This document shows positions 62,848 to 64,000 of a DNA stretch of 64,000 bases, one piece after another; position 1 is the stretch's first letter; each line of letters begins with the position of its first letter. The stretch is from the NCBI RefSeq assembly GCF_900187945.1, contig NZ_FYEH01000008.1, forward strand, positions 98,910-162,909. Reading direction: 5' to 3'. The translations under genes were made by a program, and so were the position numbers. The notes under the pieces were generated by a model that did not search any database, had not been told where the DNA came from, and worked only from the letters and a program-made list of their open reading frames with translations. The stretch is from Arboricoccus pini. Lineage in GTDB: Bacteria > Pseudomonadota > Alphaproteobacteria > Geminicoccales > Geminicoccaceae.

Positions 62848-63675
62848 GTGTCAAAGACTAAAAAGCCCCCGCGTGTATTCGCTCAGCCAGAAGACTTGGT
62901 GCAGACGAAATCACAACTTCGCGAACGCTCACTCAGCGTCATTGGCATAGGCGTTGGCAATCCCGACTACCTGACGGTCCAGGCGCTAGCAGCTCTCGAC
63001 AAATCTGATGTATTCTTCATCCCTGACAAGGGGCAGGAAAAGCAAGATCTCGCGAAAATGCGCGAAACGATCTGCGAACGCTTCATTCAGGGCCGGAACT
63101 ATCGCACCGTTGGCTACAAGATCCCACCGCGTCTAAACCAGGGCGATTACAAGACCGGCGTCCAAGCATGGCATGCCGAGATCGCTGGCATCTTCGAACA
63201 TCTGCTTCTCGACGAGTTGGGCCCGAACGAACACGGCGCTTTCCTCGTCTGGGGCGATCCCTCCCTCTACGACAGCACGCTCCGCCTCCTCCAGACCGTC
63301 TCCGAGCGCGGCAAGGTCAAGCTCACCTATGACGTCATCCCCGGCATCACCGCCGCCCAGGCCCTGACCGCCGCCCACCAGACCACCTTGAACGCCATCG
63401 GCGAGCCCGTCACCATAACCACCGGCCGTGCGCTCGCAGCCAACCCCAACCCCGCCAACGCCACCCTCGTCATGCTGGACGGGCAGACCGCCTTCCAGCA
63501 CCTCCCCCCCGATACCCACATCTATTGGGGCGCCTATCTCGGCACCCCCGACGAAATCCTTATCGCCGGCAAGATCAAGGACGTCGCCGAGCAAATCCAA
63601 GCCCGCCGCGCCGCCGCCCGCGCCGCCAAAGGCTGGATCATGGATACCTATCTGGTGCGGAAAGAGGACGAGTGA
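62848..63675 (+). CDS. cobF: Precorrin-6A synthase (deacetylating)
   Basis: This protein of 275 residues is an S-adenosylmethionine-dependent tetrapyrrole methylase with 'LSVIGIGVGNPDYLTVQALA' at the N-terminus, 'FLVWGDPSLYDSTLRLLQTV' and 'YDVIPGITAAQALTAAHQTT'. The 'EKQDLAKMRETICERFI' insert and the C-terminal 'GWIMDTYLVRKEDE' are typical of CobF. It methylates C1 of precorrin-5 and removes acetate in the aerobic cobalamin pathway. Other cob genes are not in the window. The GTG start at 62848 is not supported by a strong ribosome-binding site and could be internal. Confidence 0.93.
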   Translation: MSKTKKPPRVFAQPEDLVQTKSQLRERSLSVIGIGVGNPDYLTVQALAALDKSDVFFIPDKGQEKQDLAKMRETICERFIQGRNYRTVGYKIPPRLNQGDYKTGVQAWHAEIAGIFEHLLLDELGPNEHGAFLVWGDPSLYDSTLRLLQTVSERGKVKLTYDVIPGITAAQALTAAHQTTLNAIGEPVTITTGRALAANPNPANATLVMLDGQTAFQHLPPDTHIYWGAYLGTPDEILIAGKIKDVAEQIQARRAAARAAKGWIMDTYLVRKEDE

Positions 63676-63688
63676 GGGCCTCCGGCGG

Positions 63689-63710
63689 CCAGGGGCCGAA
63701 AGGCCCCTGG
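63689..63710. terminator. GC-rich hairpin with GAAA loop between convergent genes
   Basis: A perfect 9-bp stem (CCAGGGGCC / GGCCCCTGG) closes a GAAA tetraloop 13 bases after the cobF stop. It lies between two convergent genes, the usual place of bidirectional terminators in GC-rich Alphaproteobacteria, but there is no U-tract. Confidence 0.6.
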
Positions 63711-63767
63711 ACCCGGGTCGGGTGGGGTTGTTGGTGCGGGTGAGGATTGAGTCTCAGCCGGCCAGGA

Positions 63768-64000
63768 TCACGCGGGCGGGCCGGTCCCGTAGCGGCCGAT
63801 CTTCCTCGCACCCTGCAAGCGTATCGCCGCCTGCATGCTCTCGGCCGGCCGCTCGTGCCAGTACCGCGCCACACCACGCGCCACCGCCTCCAGCCGCAGC
63901 GAGGACAGCGCGTTCGGACCAAGGCCCGTACCCATCCGCTCGGCCTCGGACGCCAGCTTGTCCGCCAGCCGGTTCAGCTCAGCCCGATTGTCCCGCGCCA
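63768..64000 (-). CDS. Hypothetical protein, 5' part beyond window edge
   Basis: About 76 C-terminal codons are open on the minus strand to the window end. The translation is helical and Arg/Ala-rich ('NRLADKLASEAERMGTGLGP', 'RLEAVARGVARYWHERPAES') and ends with '...GTGPPA' before TGA. No family is recognised. The consistent helical pattern favours a real gene. It is convergent with cobF, with a hairpin between them. Confidence 0.55.
   Translation of the reverse strand, partial: ARDNRAELNRLADKLASEAERMGTGLGPNALSSLRLEAVARGVARYWHERPAESMQAAIRLQGARKIGRYGTGPPA

Overview
The window reads as a chromosomal segment of a GC-rich alphaproteobacterium, probably from the Rhodospirillales. The reasons are a MucR/Ros-family regulator, a cobF-type aerobic cobalamin gene, carboxyspermidine-type polyamine genes, densely overlapping ABC-transporter operons and many nitrogen-scavenging functions. 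No rRNA, tRNA, CRISPR array or intact insertion sequence was seen. The taxonomic call is an inference.

Layout. 1-5.9 kb: minus-strand sugar/carbonyl metabolism (aldose 1-epimerase cut by the window edge, PQQ-type sorbosone dehydrogenase, aldo/keto reductase, SDR, APC permease). 6.5-7.6 kb: Ada. 8.1-10.5 kb: carboxyspermidine synthase and decarboxylase. 10.5-15.5 kb: a 'urea carboxylase' operon that is better read as guanidine carboxylase plus two carboxyguanidine deiminase subunits, because a guanidine-I (ykkC) riboswitch lies in its leader. A divergent Orn/Lys/Arg decarboxylase follows (15.9-18.2 kb), then an LLM monooxygenase with two M20 hydrolases (18.3-22.0 kb).

22.3-32.1 kb is a mimABCD-type binuclear-iron (propane/phenol/acetone) monooxygenase operon on the minus strand. 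It carries its own GroEL paralogue, a DUF59 protein and a sigma-54 activator. A sigma-54 promoter and an upstream inverted repeat lie in front of mimA, and the operon's amidohydrolase gene is reduced to its two ends. Next to it are decay products: a second AcoR-type regulator with four in-frame stops, and the 3' end of an alcohol dehydrogenase gene.

34.8-46.1 kb is one long plus-strand operon: LacI regulator, two ribose-type ABC transporters, a phosphotriesterase-like hydrolase, a glutamine-amidotransferase-like protein, an M20 hydrolase and a divergent TenA protein. Its substrate is unknown, and it is the best candidate here for an undescribed uptake-and-breakdown pathway. 46.1-50.6 kb is a degraded region (IS66 remnant, hypothetical gene, microsatellite, MFS exporter, broken aldo/keto reductase). 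50.6-53.8 kb holds an RTX-type glycoside-hydrolase-like protein and a DUF2934 protein.

54.0-61.8 kb is an amide-utilisation operon. A strong terminator hairpin sits just ahead of amiC-amiR (an amide sensor and an ANTAR antiterminator), followed by a complete oligopeptide-type ABC transporter and an acetamidase/formamidase. The likely logic is AmiC/AmiR antitermination of the operon that encodes them. The window ends with a SelW-like protein, MucR, CobF and a partial gene. The common theme is acquisition of unusual nitrogen compounds (guanidine, amides, N-acyl compounds, polyamines) plus oxidation of small organic molecules.
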